Below, one piece after another: positions 1 to 7,817 of a stretch of DNA of 64,000 nucleotides. The stretch's first letter is position 1, and each line of letters opens with the position of its first letter. The position numbers and the translations under genes were made by a program. Origin of the DNA: Chromatiaceae bacterium (GTDB lineage Bacteria; Pseudomonadota; Gammaproteobacteria; Chromatiales; Chromatiaceae); NCBI GenBank assembly GCA_016714645.1, contig JADKCI010000002.1, positions 682,001-746,000 of the forward strand. Reading direction: 5' to 3'. The notes under the pieces were generated by a model, which did not search any database, was not told the DNA's origin, and saw nothing but the letters and a program-made list of their open reading frames with translations.

Positions 1-225
1 GACCGCCTGTGCCGCTACGCCGACGCTGTTTGGCGCTTCATGATCGATCCCGGGGTCCCCTTCACCAACAACCTCGGCGAGCAGGCGGTGCGCATGCCCA
101 AGGTGAAACAGAAAGTCGCCGGCGGCTTCCGCACCCCGGGCGGCCTCGACGCCTTTTGCACCATTCGCGCCTATCTGGCGACCCTCCACAAGCAGGGCAC
201 AATCCCTTCCATGCCCTCATCCTGA
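1..225 (+). CDS. IS66-family transposase, C-terminal fragment
   Basis: An open frame enters from the left edge and stops at 223-225. Its 74 residues match the end of IS66-type DDE transposases: the segment FTNNLGEQAVR carries the catalytic Glu (family pattern FTNNxxER), followed by KVKQKVAGGFRT and a RAYLATLHKQG tail. Only the last part of the catalytic domain is in the window, so whether the element is intact cannot be judged. The right inverted repeat was not identified. It lies outside the tRNA-bounded island that begins at 776, so it is a separate mobile element. Confidence 0.85.
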   Translation, partial: DRLCRYADAVWRFMIDPGVPFTNNLGEQAVRMPKVKQKVAGGFRTPGGLDAFCTIRAYLATLHKQGTIPSMPSS

Positions 226-775
226 CTTTCCAGGGCTCACCGCCGCCGCCTCGCTTCGCCTAAGCGGGGGCAGCGTCCGATCGGGGTACCTGGGTAGTTA
301 TGCCGGTGGAATCATTCTGGTGAGGTGCTTTCAGATGATTCCACCAGCAGCCATCAAAGCTTCCATCTAAGTAATTGTAATAAAATGGAATGATTCCAAA
401 GATTCCAACATCAGGGGAGCAAGGATAAGGTATGACTGATTCACCCGGTTGTTTCGTCCTAGGCATCTTCTTTTGGTCAACGGCTATCGCTATCAGGCAG
501 CGTTGCGTCGGCGGGCACCAGGCCCCTCTTGACCCTGGCTCGGTTGCCCACCATCGCCTGTCCATGCACCACCAGGAGCGAAGGGTGGGCTAATACCAAA
601 GGCATGTTGCTAAGTGTTACCTGCTTGGTAACTCGATCCTGGATCAGGGGAGAGGCTCGTCATTGCTGGGCCGGGGAAGCACCACGAGGTACCAATCCAG
701 GTACCACTAAGGGACGCGATTGAGGTACTTTGGGGCGAATGATGCGCCTACTTGCGCATCTAACTTATTGAATTT
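226..775. other. Gene-free region between IS66 remnant and integrated island
   Basis: No convincing gene was found in about 550 bases. The open frames here lack a ribosome-binding site and family resemblance. The stretch is less GC-rich than its surroundings around 355-400 and holds the inverted repeats described separately. It may contain the undetermined right end of the IS66 element and old chromosomal flank of the tRNA insertion site. Confidence 0.5.
305..407. repeat. Cluster of TGGAATCAT / ATGATTCCA boxes with perfect inverted repeats
   Basis: GGTGGAATCAT (305-315) pairs perfectly with ATGATTCCACC (335-345) across 19 bases. A second, short palindrome TGGAATGATTCCA lies at 386-398, and another GATTCCA at 401-407. 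The same half-site therefore occurs about five times in 103 bases, in both orientations. This looks like a multi-site operator or the terminal structure of a mobile element. No gene starts directly beside it, so the function is unknown. Confidence 0.5.
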
Positions 776-821
776 TGGTGGGCCGTCAGGGATTTGAACC
801 CCGGACCAAGGGATTATGAGT
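776..821. repeat. attL: 46-bp copy of the tRNA-Ile 3' half
   Basis: This is identical over 46 bases to 14538-14583, running from the CCA end of the tRNA (TGGTGGGCC on this strand) to the anticodon loop. Beyond 821 the similarity stops, so only a tRNA fragment remains here. It marks the end of the island next to the integrase gene. Confidence 0.92.
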
Positions 822-985
822 TCCCGAAAAATCGAAAAAATCTCATTCATCGGTGTTCAATTACGTCATAAGTTTCTGATCCTTCGTTCTTACTACCGGC
901 TTGCGTATGGGGATGAATACACTAGAATACACTCTAGTCCGTCCCGATTCCGTCCCAGCCATTCAAGCCCAAACCAAGGGATCAG
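822..985. promoter_or_regulatory. attL-integrase intergenic region with short direct repeats
   Basis: The 164 bases between the attachment site and int contain a CGAAAAAT-type tandem repeat (825-841). GAATACACT occurs twice exactly 10 bp apart (915-923, 925-933), one helical turn. A double TCCGTCCC motif (938-945, 949-956) recurs near the other end of the element. Such short direct repeats between att and int fit binding sites for integrase arms or an excisionase. The assignment is inferred from position only. Confidence 0.45.
937..957. repeat. Candidate integrase arm-site repeat, left copy
   Basis: A 21-bp segment consists of two TCCGTCCC octamers 11 bp apart. It is repeated at 14460-14480 in the same orientation with a single mismatch, so each end of the element has one copy inside its attachment repeat. 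A third TTCCGTCCCA lies inside the start of int near 1014-1023. Paired near-terminal direct repeats are typical of arm-type sites of tyrosine integrases. Confidence 0.5.
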
Positions 986-988
986 TTG

Positions 989-2449
989 ATGAATAAACCC
1001 GCCCACGATTCCATTCCGTCCCAAAACGACCGTCGCCAGAACCCTCCGGTTAAGTTGACCGATACCCGCATCACCAATTGGAAGCCGGAACGGGATGATG
1101 AGTACCTGAAGGACACCGAGAGCAAGCTCCAAGTCCGGGGGCGACTGTCGGGGTCAAAGACCTTCTATTTCCGGTCTAACCTGCGCTATCAGACCATCAA
1201 GATACAGATCGGGGAGTATGGCCCGGTCAAGCTGCCCGACGCCCGCGACAAGGCGATCATCTGGCAAGGCTGGATCGAGGAGGGCAAGGACCCCCGGGAG
1301 GTCATGAAGGAACAGGATCGGGAACGCGCCGCCGCCGTTGCCGCCAAGCTCGCCGCCGAACAAGCCGCCGCCCTGGAAGCCGCCCGGCGGGAAATCACGG
1401 CGCTGGAGGTCTGGCAGGTCTACATCGCCGCCCGCACCCCGAAGTGGAGCGCCAGCACCATCCACGATCATGCCCGGACCAGCCAGGAGGGGGGCAAGCC
1501 CATCACCCGGGGCCGGCGCAGTGGTCCCGAGCCGTTCACCCAGCCGGGTATCCTTCGCCCCCTGCTGCGGTTGCCCCTCACCCAACTCACCGCCGACCGG
1601 GTTGCCGCCTGGTTGAAGATCGAGGCCGCCCGTCGCCCGACCCAGGCCGCCCTGGCGTATCGCCTGTTGCGTGGCTTCCTCAACTGGTGCGCGTCCCATC
1701 CCGACTATGCCGGCTCGACCCAGCAAGACGTTTGTGGGGCGCGGTCGGTACGGGAGGAGGTCCCGCGCAAGCGCGCCAAGGATGACGTACTGCAACGGGA
1801 GCAACTCAAGGCATGGTTCGCGAAGGTCCGGCAGATACCCAATCCCATCATCGCCACCTTTCTGCAAATCTCCCTGCTGACCGGCGCCAGGCGGGAGGAG
1901 TTGCTCGAACTGAAGTGGGCGGACGTGAATTTCCAGTGGAAGACCCTGCACATCGCCGACAAGGTGGAGGAGGGCGGTCGGACGCTCCCGCTTACCCCCT
2001 ACTGTCTGGCCCTGTTGCGCGAGTTGCAGGCCCGCAACGCGACCCCGCCGCCGCTGCCCCGGAGCCTGCGCCCCAAGGAGGCCGCCGCCCGGCCCGCGTG
2101 GCAACCCTCGCCCTGGGTCTTCGCCAGCCCCACCGCCGCCTCTGGCCGGCTTCAGGACCCCCGTATCCAGCACAAGGCCGCCTGTGAAGCGGCGGGTATC
2201 GAGGGCTTGACCATTCACGGCCTGCGTCGATCCTTCGGCACCCTCTCGGAATGGGTGGAGTGTCCGGTAGGGGTGGCGGCGCAGATTATGGGCCACAAGC
2301 CCAGCGCCACCGCCGAGAAGCACTATCGCCGCCGCCCGGTGGACCTGCTGCGCTTGTGGCATACCAAGATCGAGGGATGGGTTCTGGAGCAGGCAGACAT
2401 CACCCAGCCCCAAACCGAGCAAGCGCCCGTGCTGCGGGCGGTCGGCTGA
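989..2449 (+). CDS. int: Tyrosine-type site-specific integrase
   Basis: A 486-residue tyrosine recombinase that should integrate and excise the surrounding element. The N-terminal part resembles the arm-binding domain of island integrases (VKLTDTRITNWKP...GEYGPVKLPDAR), followed by an Ala/Arg-rich linker. The catalytic set is visible: Arg301 in TGARREEL, His410 and Arg413 in HGLRRSF, His436 in MGHKP and the nucleophile Tyr446 in EKHYRRR. The ATG at 989 is preceded by AAGGG at a normal distance; a TTG three bases earlier would add one residue. It sits next to attL, at the end opposite the intact tRNA, and is transcribed into the element. Confidence 0.95.
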   Translation: MNKPAHDSIPSQNDRRQNPPVKLTDTRITNWKPERDDEYLKDTESKLQVRGRLSGSKTFYFRSNLRYQTIKIQIGEYGPVKLPDARDKAIIWQGWIEEGKDPREVMKEQDRERAAAVAAKLAAEQAAALEAARREITALEVWQVYIAARTPKWSASTIHDHARTSQEGGKPITRGRRSGPEPFTQPGILRPLLRLPLTQLTADRVAAWLKIEAARRPTQAALAYRLLRGFLNWCASHPDYAGSTQQDVCGARSVREEVPRKRAKDDVLQREQLKAWFAKVRQIPNPIIATFLQISLLTGARREELLELKWADVNFQWKTLHIADKVEEGGRTLPLTPYCLALLRELQARNATPPPLPRSLRPKEAAARPAWQPSPWVFASPTAASGRLQDPRIQHKAACEAAGIEGLTIHGLRRSFGTLSEWVECPVGVAAQIMGHKPSATAEKHYRRRPVDLLRLWHTKIEGWVLEQADITQPQTEQAPVLRAVG

Positions 2450-2550
2450 GACGTTTTGCCGGGCCTAGGTTGGCCCCCGAAAAGGCGGAACCCTTCACCG
2501 CCCTGGCCCGGCACCTTCTTTGAAGGCGGCGCCCGAAGGAGTGCGCAACG

Positions 2551-3354
2551 ATGACTACCGATCAAACCGATCCCTGGTTGAAAAAAAGCGTCTGGGACGT
2601 GAGCGCCGCCGTGGCGCTACTGCTGGGACTTCGGCCAGATGAACCAGATGGATACGGGTTCATCTACATTGACGTGCCCCCCTACCGCCCCATCGCATCC
2701 ATCGTTGGCGACGACAGGGTTGAGGTCTGCCTTGAATGCGGCACCAAGCATAAGTACGCGGTGGAGTGTCCCAAATGCGGGTATGTCTATCCGCATCGCA
2801 TTGACTGGCACCAGCGCATGAAGGAAATCCGCGTGATTGCCTTTGAGGATATTCGCGCTGGGATACTGCACCATCTCGGTGATGATGATGATCCACTTGT
2901 CGCCCCCCGAGACTTTTGCCAGTGGGCGATCTGGCGGGGGTATGCGGTTCCCGCCTCCTGGCGAATAGCCTTTCTGGATGATCCCGCGCCAATGGCGCAA
3001 CTGGCTACAGAACCAGAGCCCAAGGAACAGGGCCAAGTTGCCACAACCATGACCGCCAATCCCTCTCGGGTGACGAAATCCAAGCGCATGGTCGCCTGGA
3101 TGGCCGAGATGTGGGAGCGACGGGTTGATATTGCTGGCATCTATCCTCAGCCTACTGCGCTACAGACGATGGACTGGCTCAAAAAACATGGATCAGAAGA
3201 CGTGTTCCCAAGAGGCCAGAAAAATCGAAACTCGCTGCAATGGATTACTGCCTTTGGCGAAGTAAAATCGGTGTCGAAAAAGAGGGTTGATAACGTCCTC
3301 TCTGAGTGGCGCACGGCGGGTCTGCTTCCGACTGAAAAAAAGATTCCCGCCTAG
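2551..3354 (+). CDS. Hypothetical island protein with a zinc-ribbon-like Cys motif
   Basis: A 267-residue protein that I do not recognise. A pair of CxxC motifs around residues 58-75 (CLECG...CPKCG) suggests a small zinc ribbon. The rest is soluble, with an Asp-rich run (GDDDDP). The C-terminal 90 residues are basic and look like a helical DNA-binding or scaffold segment (KSKRMVAWMAEMWERR). A strong ribosome-binding site, AAGGAG, stands before the ATG. It lies between int and the excisionase/parB pair, and its last codons overlap the start of a direct-repeat array. A regulatory or replication role is possible but not shown. Confidence 0.7.
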   Translation: MTTDQTDPWLKKSVWDVSAAVALLLGLRPDEPDGYGFIYIDVPPYRPIASIVGDDRVEVCLECGTKHKYAVECPKCGYVYPHRIDWHQRMKEIRVIAFEDIRAGILHHLGDDDDPLVAPRDFCQWAIWRGYAVPASWRIAFLDDPAPMAQLATEPEPKEQGQVATTMTANPSRVTKSKRMVAWMAEMWERRVDIAGIYPQPTALQTMDWLKKHGSEDVFPRGQKNRNSLQWITAFGEVKSVSKKRVDNVLSEWRTAGLLPTEKKIPA

Positions 3355-3399
3355 ATTCCCGCCTACATTCCCGATTCCCGCCTGATTCTCAGGTGGGAA
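3342..3399. repeat. Iteron-like direct repeats (ATTCCCGCCT), 12-bp period
   Basis: GATTCCCGCCT occurs at 3342, 3354 and 3373. The core ATTCCCG starts at 3343, 3355, 3367 and 3374, so the first three are spaced exactly 12 bp. An inverted variant, AGGTGGGAA, follows at 3391-3399. The array begins in the last codons of the upstream gene and ends about 70 bp before the excisionase-like gene and parB. It could be an operator, a partition site or an origin element. Confidence 0.6.
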
Positions 3400-3468
3400 C
3401 ATAGCCCGATTCCGACTGCATACAGTTAGCCCCGTTAGCGGCACCGCCGCGTCACCGGGACAACTGAT

Positions 3469-3678
3469 ATGCAACCCAACGACCAACCCTCTCCGCCCCT
3501 GCGCGGCTATTCCACCAATGAACTCGCGGGGCTCTTTAAGGTAGTCCCGCACACGATCCGCGTGTCCGTGTCGGCGCGCGGTCAGTATATGGGCCTGATA
3601 CCGACCAAGCTACCCAATGGGCGGCTCTGGTTTGATGCGCAACAGGCCGATGCCATCGCATTGGGCAAGGTGGCCTAA
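3469..3678 (+). CDS. Excisionase / AlpA-like small DNA-binding protein
   Basis: A 69-residue protein with the layout of MerR-type excisionases. A helix-turn-helix (residues about 14-32, YSTNELAGLFKVVPHTIR) is followed by a wing ending in LPNGRLWFDAQQADAI, the usual pattern where the recogniser reads out a substituted residue in a DNA-binding-domain library. Such proteins assist excision or activate the element's genes. It ends with TAA directly abutting the ATG of parB, so the two are probably co-transcribed. The iteron-like array just upstream is a natural candidate for its binding site. Confidence 0.65.
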   Translation: MQPNDQPSPPLRGYSTNELAGLFKVVPHTIRVSVSARGQYMGLIPTKLPNGRLWFDAQQADAIALGKVA

Positions 3679-4653
3679 ATGAAAAAAACGCCCGCCACCC
3701 CCGAAGGAATGACGAGCGCCGCGACCTCGGCTTCTGATTCTGCATCCACTATTACCATTCCGGTATCCAAAGCCGGTCATTACATCATCACCCTGCCGAT
3801 TGCCAGCATCCAAATTGGCAACCGTTTCCGTCAGGATCACGGCGATCTTGACGCCCTGGCCGCCAGCATCAAGGAACTTGGCCTGCTGCAACCGATTGGT
3901 GTGGACAAGGAGCACCGCCTCATCTTCGGTGAACGTCGCCTACGCGCCCATCAGTATCTTGGCCTGGAGACGATCCAGGCCCGGATCATTGCCGTGGACA
4001 GCTTGATGGCGGAACACGCCGAGAATGAGGTTCGTAAGGACTTCACAGCCAGCGAGCGCGTGGCTATCGCCGTGGCCATCGAGGAGAAGATCGGCAAACG
4101 CCAAGGACAACGCAACGATAAAGCACCTGCTAGGGGACTTCAGGAAAATTTTCCTGAAGTGGGAGCCACCCCGAGCGAGCGTCAAACCCGCGCAATCGCC
4201 GCCAGAGCCTCGGGCTTCGGCAACGAGACAACCTACCTTCAAGCAAAGTCCGTCGTCACCCATGCCGAGCCCGAACTTGTGGCCGCCATGGACCGGGGCG
4301 ACATCGCTGTCTCCACCGCCGCACAACTTGCCAAGGCCGAGCCCGAGGTGCAACAAGAAGCAGCCAGCCAGCCAAACACCGCGTCCAAGCTGGCCAAGGA
4401 GGCCGCGCCCAAGAAGACGACCCATCCGTCCACGGCCAAGCTGATGGGCAACATCCTGGCGGGCCTGCCGCTCCTCAACGCGGGGCAGACCATGATCGTC
4501 CTCCGGGATGCCCTGGCGGTGCTGGAGAAGCGCCCGGCTCAACTTAGCACCAGCGACGCGGCAACCATCGCAGGTAATTTGCGGCGGGCTTTGACGTGGC
4601 TGGTGGCGCGGTTCCCTAAGCTGGCAGATGAGAAAGGGGGAGAAAATGCGTAA
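3679..4653 (+). CDS. ParB/RepB/Spo0J-family partition protein
   Basis: A 324-residue protein with the ParB N-terminal domain at about residues 34-110. IPVSKAGHYIITLPIASIQ leads into RFRQDHGDLDALAASIKELGLLQPIGV, and GERRLRAHQYLG is the conserved CTP-binding GERR segment. A second helical portion follows (NEVRKDFTASERVAIA, a KorB-like helix-turn-helix region). No ParA ATPase is encoded in the element, so it may act as a regulator or in replication control rather than in classical partition. It begins immediately after the excisionase stop codon and overlaps the next gene by eight bases. Confidence 0.88.
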   Translation: MKKTPATPEGMTSAATSASDSASTITIPVSKAGHYIITLPIASIQIGNRFRQDHGDLDALAASIKELGLLQPIGVDKEHRLIFGERRLRAHQYLGLETIQARIIAVDSLMAEHAENEVRKDFTASERVAIAVAIEEKIGKRQGQRNDKAPARGLQENFPEVGATPSERQTRAIAARASGFGNETTYLQAKSVVTHAEPELVAAMDRGDIAVSTAAQLAKAEPEVQQEAASQPNTASKLAKEAAPKKTTHPSTAKLMGNILAGLPLLNAGQTMIVLRDALAVLEKRPAQLSTSDAATIAGNLRRALTWLVARFPKLADEKGGENA

Positions 4654-5236
4654 CTCCTCAATCCTCAAAAGCCGCTTCTTTATCGCCGGCACCGGACGGC
4701 GACTCATTCGCGTTCACGGGCACCGGGTGGCTTTGGCGGCTGTGTACCTGACCGCCTGTCCCCATTCCCACATGTCGGGTATCTACTACCTGCCCGTTGG
4801 CACGGCGGCTGATGAACTCGGGATCACGAGTGAGGAGTTCCTGTCCATCGTCGGCGTTCTGGAGCGTGAAAGGTTCTGCCAGTACGACCGTGAGACGAGT
4901 GTCATGTTCGTGCTGACCATGCTAGCCCATCAGGTATCGCGAGACTGGAAAGCAGGCGACAAGCGCATCCGCACGATTGAAGGGCACCTAGGGGCCCTGC
5001 CCAACAGCGAACTGATTGCCCTGTTTCGCCACCGCTACCGGATGCCAGAAGGGGCATCCGATGGGGCATGGCAAGGGGCATCCGATGGGGCATCCGATGG
5101 GGGATGCCATGCCGGCCCTAATCCTCTTCCTGCTCCTACTCCTCCTCCTGTCCCTCCCCACCCCCAGACAGCCCCCCCTGCGGATTTTCCGCCGCAAGAC
5201 GAAAACGGGCTGGACCTGCCAGGGGGTGTGGCATGA
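4646..5236 (+). CDS. Phage-type replication initiator-like protein with internal tandem repeats
   Basis: A 196-residue protein. Residues about 20-110 look like the winged-helix region of phage replication proteins (VALAAVYLTACPHSHMSG, LPVGTAADELGITSEEF, FCQYD). A repetitive Gly-Ala-Ser-Asp segment and a Pro-rich tail follow. The ATG at 4646 is chosen because AAAGGGGGA precedes it; an ATG at 4628 would add six residues. It overlaps parB by eight bases and the primase by four (ATGA). The repeat-bearing DNA inside the gene recalls lambda O, where the origin iterons lie within the initiator gene; that comparison is inference. Confidence 0.65.
   Translation: MRNSSILKSRFFIAGTGRRLIRVHGHRVALAAVYLTACPHSHMSGIYYLPVGTAADELGITSEEFLSIVGVLERERFCQYDRETSVMFVLTMLAHQVSRDWKAGDKRIRTIEGHLGALPNSELIALFRHRYRMPEGASDGAWQGASDGASDGGCHAGPNPLPAPTPPPVPPHPQTAPPADFPPQDENGLDLPGGVA
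5051..5110. repeat. Five 12-bp tandem repeats (GGGGCATCCGAT) inside the initiator-like gene
   Basis: Units start at 5051, 5063, 5075, 5087 and 5099. Units 1, 3 and 4 are identical, unit 2 varies in four positions and unit 5 is degenerate. GGATGCC, the inverse of the GGCATCC core, stands just before (5040-5046) and within the last unit (5101-5107). The repeats encode a Gly-Ala-Ser-Asp tract. A 12-bp period and the position in a replication gene make this a candidate origin. Confidence 0.65.
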
Positions 5237-6303
5237 ACCAGACCGAGAAGTACCTAGTCCATCTGTTCCACGACGCTGGAATGGTGGAACTGTGCCACAT
5301 GGAAGATCGGCGCCTGGACATCAGCCACCATCGGGACGTCCGGTCTTTTCTGGCGGCGGCACGAGCACGTCATGCGCCCGGCAACCTTTTTACGACGCTG
5401 AACAAGATCGACCCGGGAAAGTGGAAAGCCTACGCGGAGGAGCGCAGGCAGGCAGACCCTACGAAATGTCCCCGGACCCCGGATAGCTGCGTTACTCGTT
5501 ACGCCCGGCTCTTTTTCGACCTTGACCCTGATCGCCCAACAGGCCAGTCGAGCACGACGGAAGAACTCGTCGCTGCCGAGACTCGCGCCCGGGGCCTGCT
5601 GGCGAAGTTGACGGCTCTGGGTTGGCCCGCGCCGCTGCTGGCCATGTCTGGCAACGGCTGGCATTTGCAGTACCGCACCGCCCTTCCGAACAACGCGGAG
5701 ACGGCGGCGATGTTGAAGACGATCTATGCGGGCCTGGCGTCAGAATTTGATGACGACGAAGTGCTATTCGACCGCAGCGTTCGCAACCCGGCCCGGCTCT
5801 GCGCCTTGTACGGGAGCATCAAGCGCAAGGGCATCCATCGCGACGAGCGCCCCCATCGGAAATCCCGCTGCGTCATCCCGGATCCCTGGTTACAGGTGCA
5901 TCCGCGCCAGGTGGCGGGGCTGGCCAACTTCTACGCCGCGCAATCTCCCGCGCCCATGGCCCCAGGAGCCCCTACGCGGCCCGCTACGGCCTTGGCGCCG
6001 GGTGGCAAGGGCGACTATGCCACCCTAGACGTGGTGGCCTGGTTCGCTGCCCACACGGTCTATGTCGGGCGGCTGGGGGATCGCGTCCATGGGGTGAAAT
6101 GTCCCTGGACTGCGGAACACTCCTCACCCAGCCCTGAAAACGGAGGCGATACCGTCATCTTCGAGAGCGATGGCGGCTGGCCCGGCTTCAGTTGCAAGCA
6201 TAGCCACTGCACCGACCGCGACATCCGCGAAGTGATGACCCTATGGGGCGACGCCGATGACTTTTGCGGATCGGCCTTCGTCCCCGCACGGAGGGCTGGC
6301 TGA
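5233..6303 (+). CDS. Archaeo-eukaryotic-type primase (primase-polymerase) with C-terminal zinc motif
   Basis: A 356-residue protein with the signature of AEP-superfamily primases: LFFDLDPDRP (metal-binding DxD, about residues 95-104), LAMSGNGWHLQYR (the SGxGxH motif) and DRSVRNPARLCALYGSIKRKG (the third motif with its basic residues). The C-terminal part contains KCPWTAEHS and SCKHSHC, a plausible zinc-binding primase tail. It should make primers for element replication. It overlaps the initiator-like gene by ATGA and its stop overlaps the helicase start, so initiator, primase and helicase form one translational unit. Confidence 0.82.
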   Translation: MNQTEKYLVHLFHDAGMVELCHMEDRRLDISHHRDVRSFLAAARARHAPGNLFTTLNKIDPGKWKAYAEERRQADPTKCPRTPDSCVTRYARLFFDLDPDRPTGQSSTTEELVAAETRARGLLAKLTALGWPAPLLAMSGNGWHLQYRTALPNNAETAAMLKTIYAGLASEFDDDEVLFDRSVRNPARLCALYGSIKRKGIHRDERPHRKSRCVIPDPWLQVHPRQVAGLANFYAAQSPAPMAPGAPTRPATALAPGGKGDYATLDVVAWFAAHTVYVGRLGDRVHGVKCPWTAEHSSPSPENGGDTVIFESDGGWPGFSCKHSHCTDRDIREVMTLWGDADDFCGSAFVPARRAG

Positions 6304-7817
6304 TGTTCAAGCCGCATCCATTTCAAGAGCAAATCATTACCGACCTGAGACTCGGGTATGGCGCGGGCCATCTGAACCAAGTGCTTGCATTGGGAACAGG
6401 CGGGGGCAAGACGATCATCGCCGCCCTCCTGGGCCAACGCGCCGCGACCAAGGGGAAGACGTTACTTTTCATCGTCCATACCATCGAGTTGGCAGGCCAG
6501 GCCGTCGACGCGTTCGTGGCGACGGGGTTGCGGGTCGGCATCCTGCGCGGAGACGAGACGAACTACAGCTCGAACGATGACGTGGTGGTGGCGTCCATTC
6601 AGACGATCCGCTCCCGGTCGGCGCCGGACTGGGTGGACATCTGCATCATCGACGAGGTGCACATCCTGCACGCGGAGCACATCCGCTTGATTTCCGACTG
6701 GGCCGAAAAGGCGTTTATCGGACTCAGCGCCACCCCGATGAGGAAGGGCCTGGGCCAGCACTTCACCAACCTGGTGCGGGGCCCCACCATCGCGGAACTC
6801 ACTGAGGGCGGATTCCTGGTCCCCGTGCGGGCCTTCGCTCCCCAGGCCGATAGCATCCTCGCCGCCCTGGAGGGGGTCGCCTGCGGCACGACCACGGCGG
6901 GTTTTGATTACAAAGAGCAGGCCCTTGGTACGGCGATGAACCGCAAGGAGTTGGTGGGCGACATCGTTAAGACCTGGCAGGAACGGGGCGAGGATCGGCC
7001 CACCCTCTGCTTCGCGGTCAACATCGCCCACTCGAAAAGCATCCGGGACGACTTCCTCGCGGCTGGGGTCCAGGCCGCTCACCTGGACGCCTATACCGAC
7101 GCCAGCGAGCGGCGGGACATCATCGCCGGCTTCAAGGCGGGTGACATCAAGCTGCTTACGTCGGTCAACGTCTTGGGTATTGGCTTCAACGTCCCCGACG
7201 CCGCCTGCCTGATCCTGGCCCGGCCTACCCTTAGCTTGGCTCTTCATATTCAACAGTGCGGACGTGGCCTGCGCACTGCCGAGGGCAAAAGCGACTGCAT
7301 CGTCTTGGATCACAGCGGAAATTGCCTCAAGCACGGCCTCCCTCACCACTTCGAGGTCCCTGACCTGGATATGGGCGACAAGGAAGACCCCGCCAAGCGC
7401 AAGAAGAAGGAAAGACCGCCCTTCGTTGCTTGCACCGAGTGCGGCGGCATCATGTCCCGCGAGGAAATTACCTGTCCCCACTGCGGCCTGGATCGACCTG
7501 GACGCATGAACCGGGTCAGCTACCTGGACGGGGTACTTGTCGAGTATGGCGAGGACGAGAAGGACCAGGAGGCAGGCAGGCAGGAATCCCCCATTGCCTT
7601 CTACCAGGCCGCGCTGGGCTGGCTGCTGGCTCGTGATAAGAACCCGAATGCGGCCTACTACTTGACCCAAGACCGCCACCCGGGTTGTAAGCCGCCCTAT
7701 TCCTGGCGCGACCTGCCGCCCATCGAGCCTAGCCCCGAGCAACAGCGATGGATCGCCAATCGCCGCCGTTACCAAGGTATTCGCCGCGCCCATAGCCCCG
7801 CCTGGAGGTCCGCATGA
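6303..7817 (+). CDS. Superfamily 2 DEAD/DEAH-box helicase
   Basis: A 504-residue helicase. Walker A GTGGGKT is at about residues 31-37, DEVH (motif II) at about 117, GLSATP (motif III) about 25 residues later, and QCGRGLRT (motif VI) at about residue 320. A Cys-rich element (CTECG...CPHCG, about residues 375-400) is probably a zinc ribbon. The ATG at 6303 overlaps the primase TGA by one base; a TTG 39 bases upstream is unlikely. It probably unwinds DNA in the element's replication fork together with the primase. Related ResIII-type helicases occur in many phage replication modules. Confidence 0.88.
   Translation: MFKPHPFQEQIITDLRLGYGAGHLNQVLALGTGGGKTIIAALLGQRAATKGKTLLFIVHTIELAGQAVDAFVATGLRVGILRGDETNYSSNDDVVVASIQTIRSRSAPDWVDICIIDEVHILHAEHIRLISDWAEKAFIGLSATPMRKGLGQHFTNLVRGPTIAELTEGGFLVPVRAFAPQADSILAALEGVACGTTTAGFDYKEQALGTAMNRKELVGDIVKTWQERGEDRPTLCFAVNIAHSKSIRDDFLAAGVQAAHLDAYTDASERRDIIAGFKAGDIKLLTSVNVLGIGFNVPDAACLILARPTLSLALHIQQCGRGLRTAEGKSDCIVLDHSGNCLKHGLPHHFEVPDLDMGDKEDPAKRKKKERPPFVACTECGGIMSREEITCPHCGLDRPGRMNRVSYLDGVLVEYGEDEKDQEAGRQESPIAFYQAALGWLLARDKNPNAAYYLTQDRHPGCKPPYSWRDLPPIEPSPEQQRWIANRRRYQGIRRAHSPAWRSA

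Noticed and set aside
260..565. A 101-codon minus-strand frame beside the IS66 fragment
   Set aside because: It lacks a ribosome-binding site, has no family resemblance and runs over the inverted repeats.
3342..3399. CRISPR array
   Set aside because: Repeats of about 11 bp with a 12-bp period have no room for spacers, and no cas gene is in the window.
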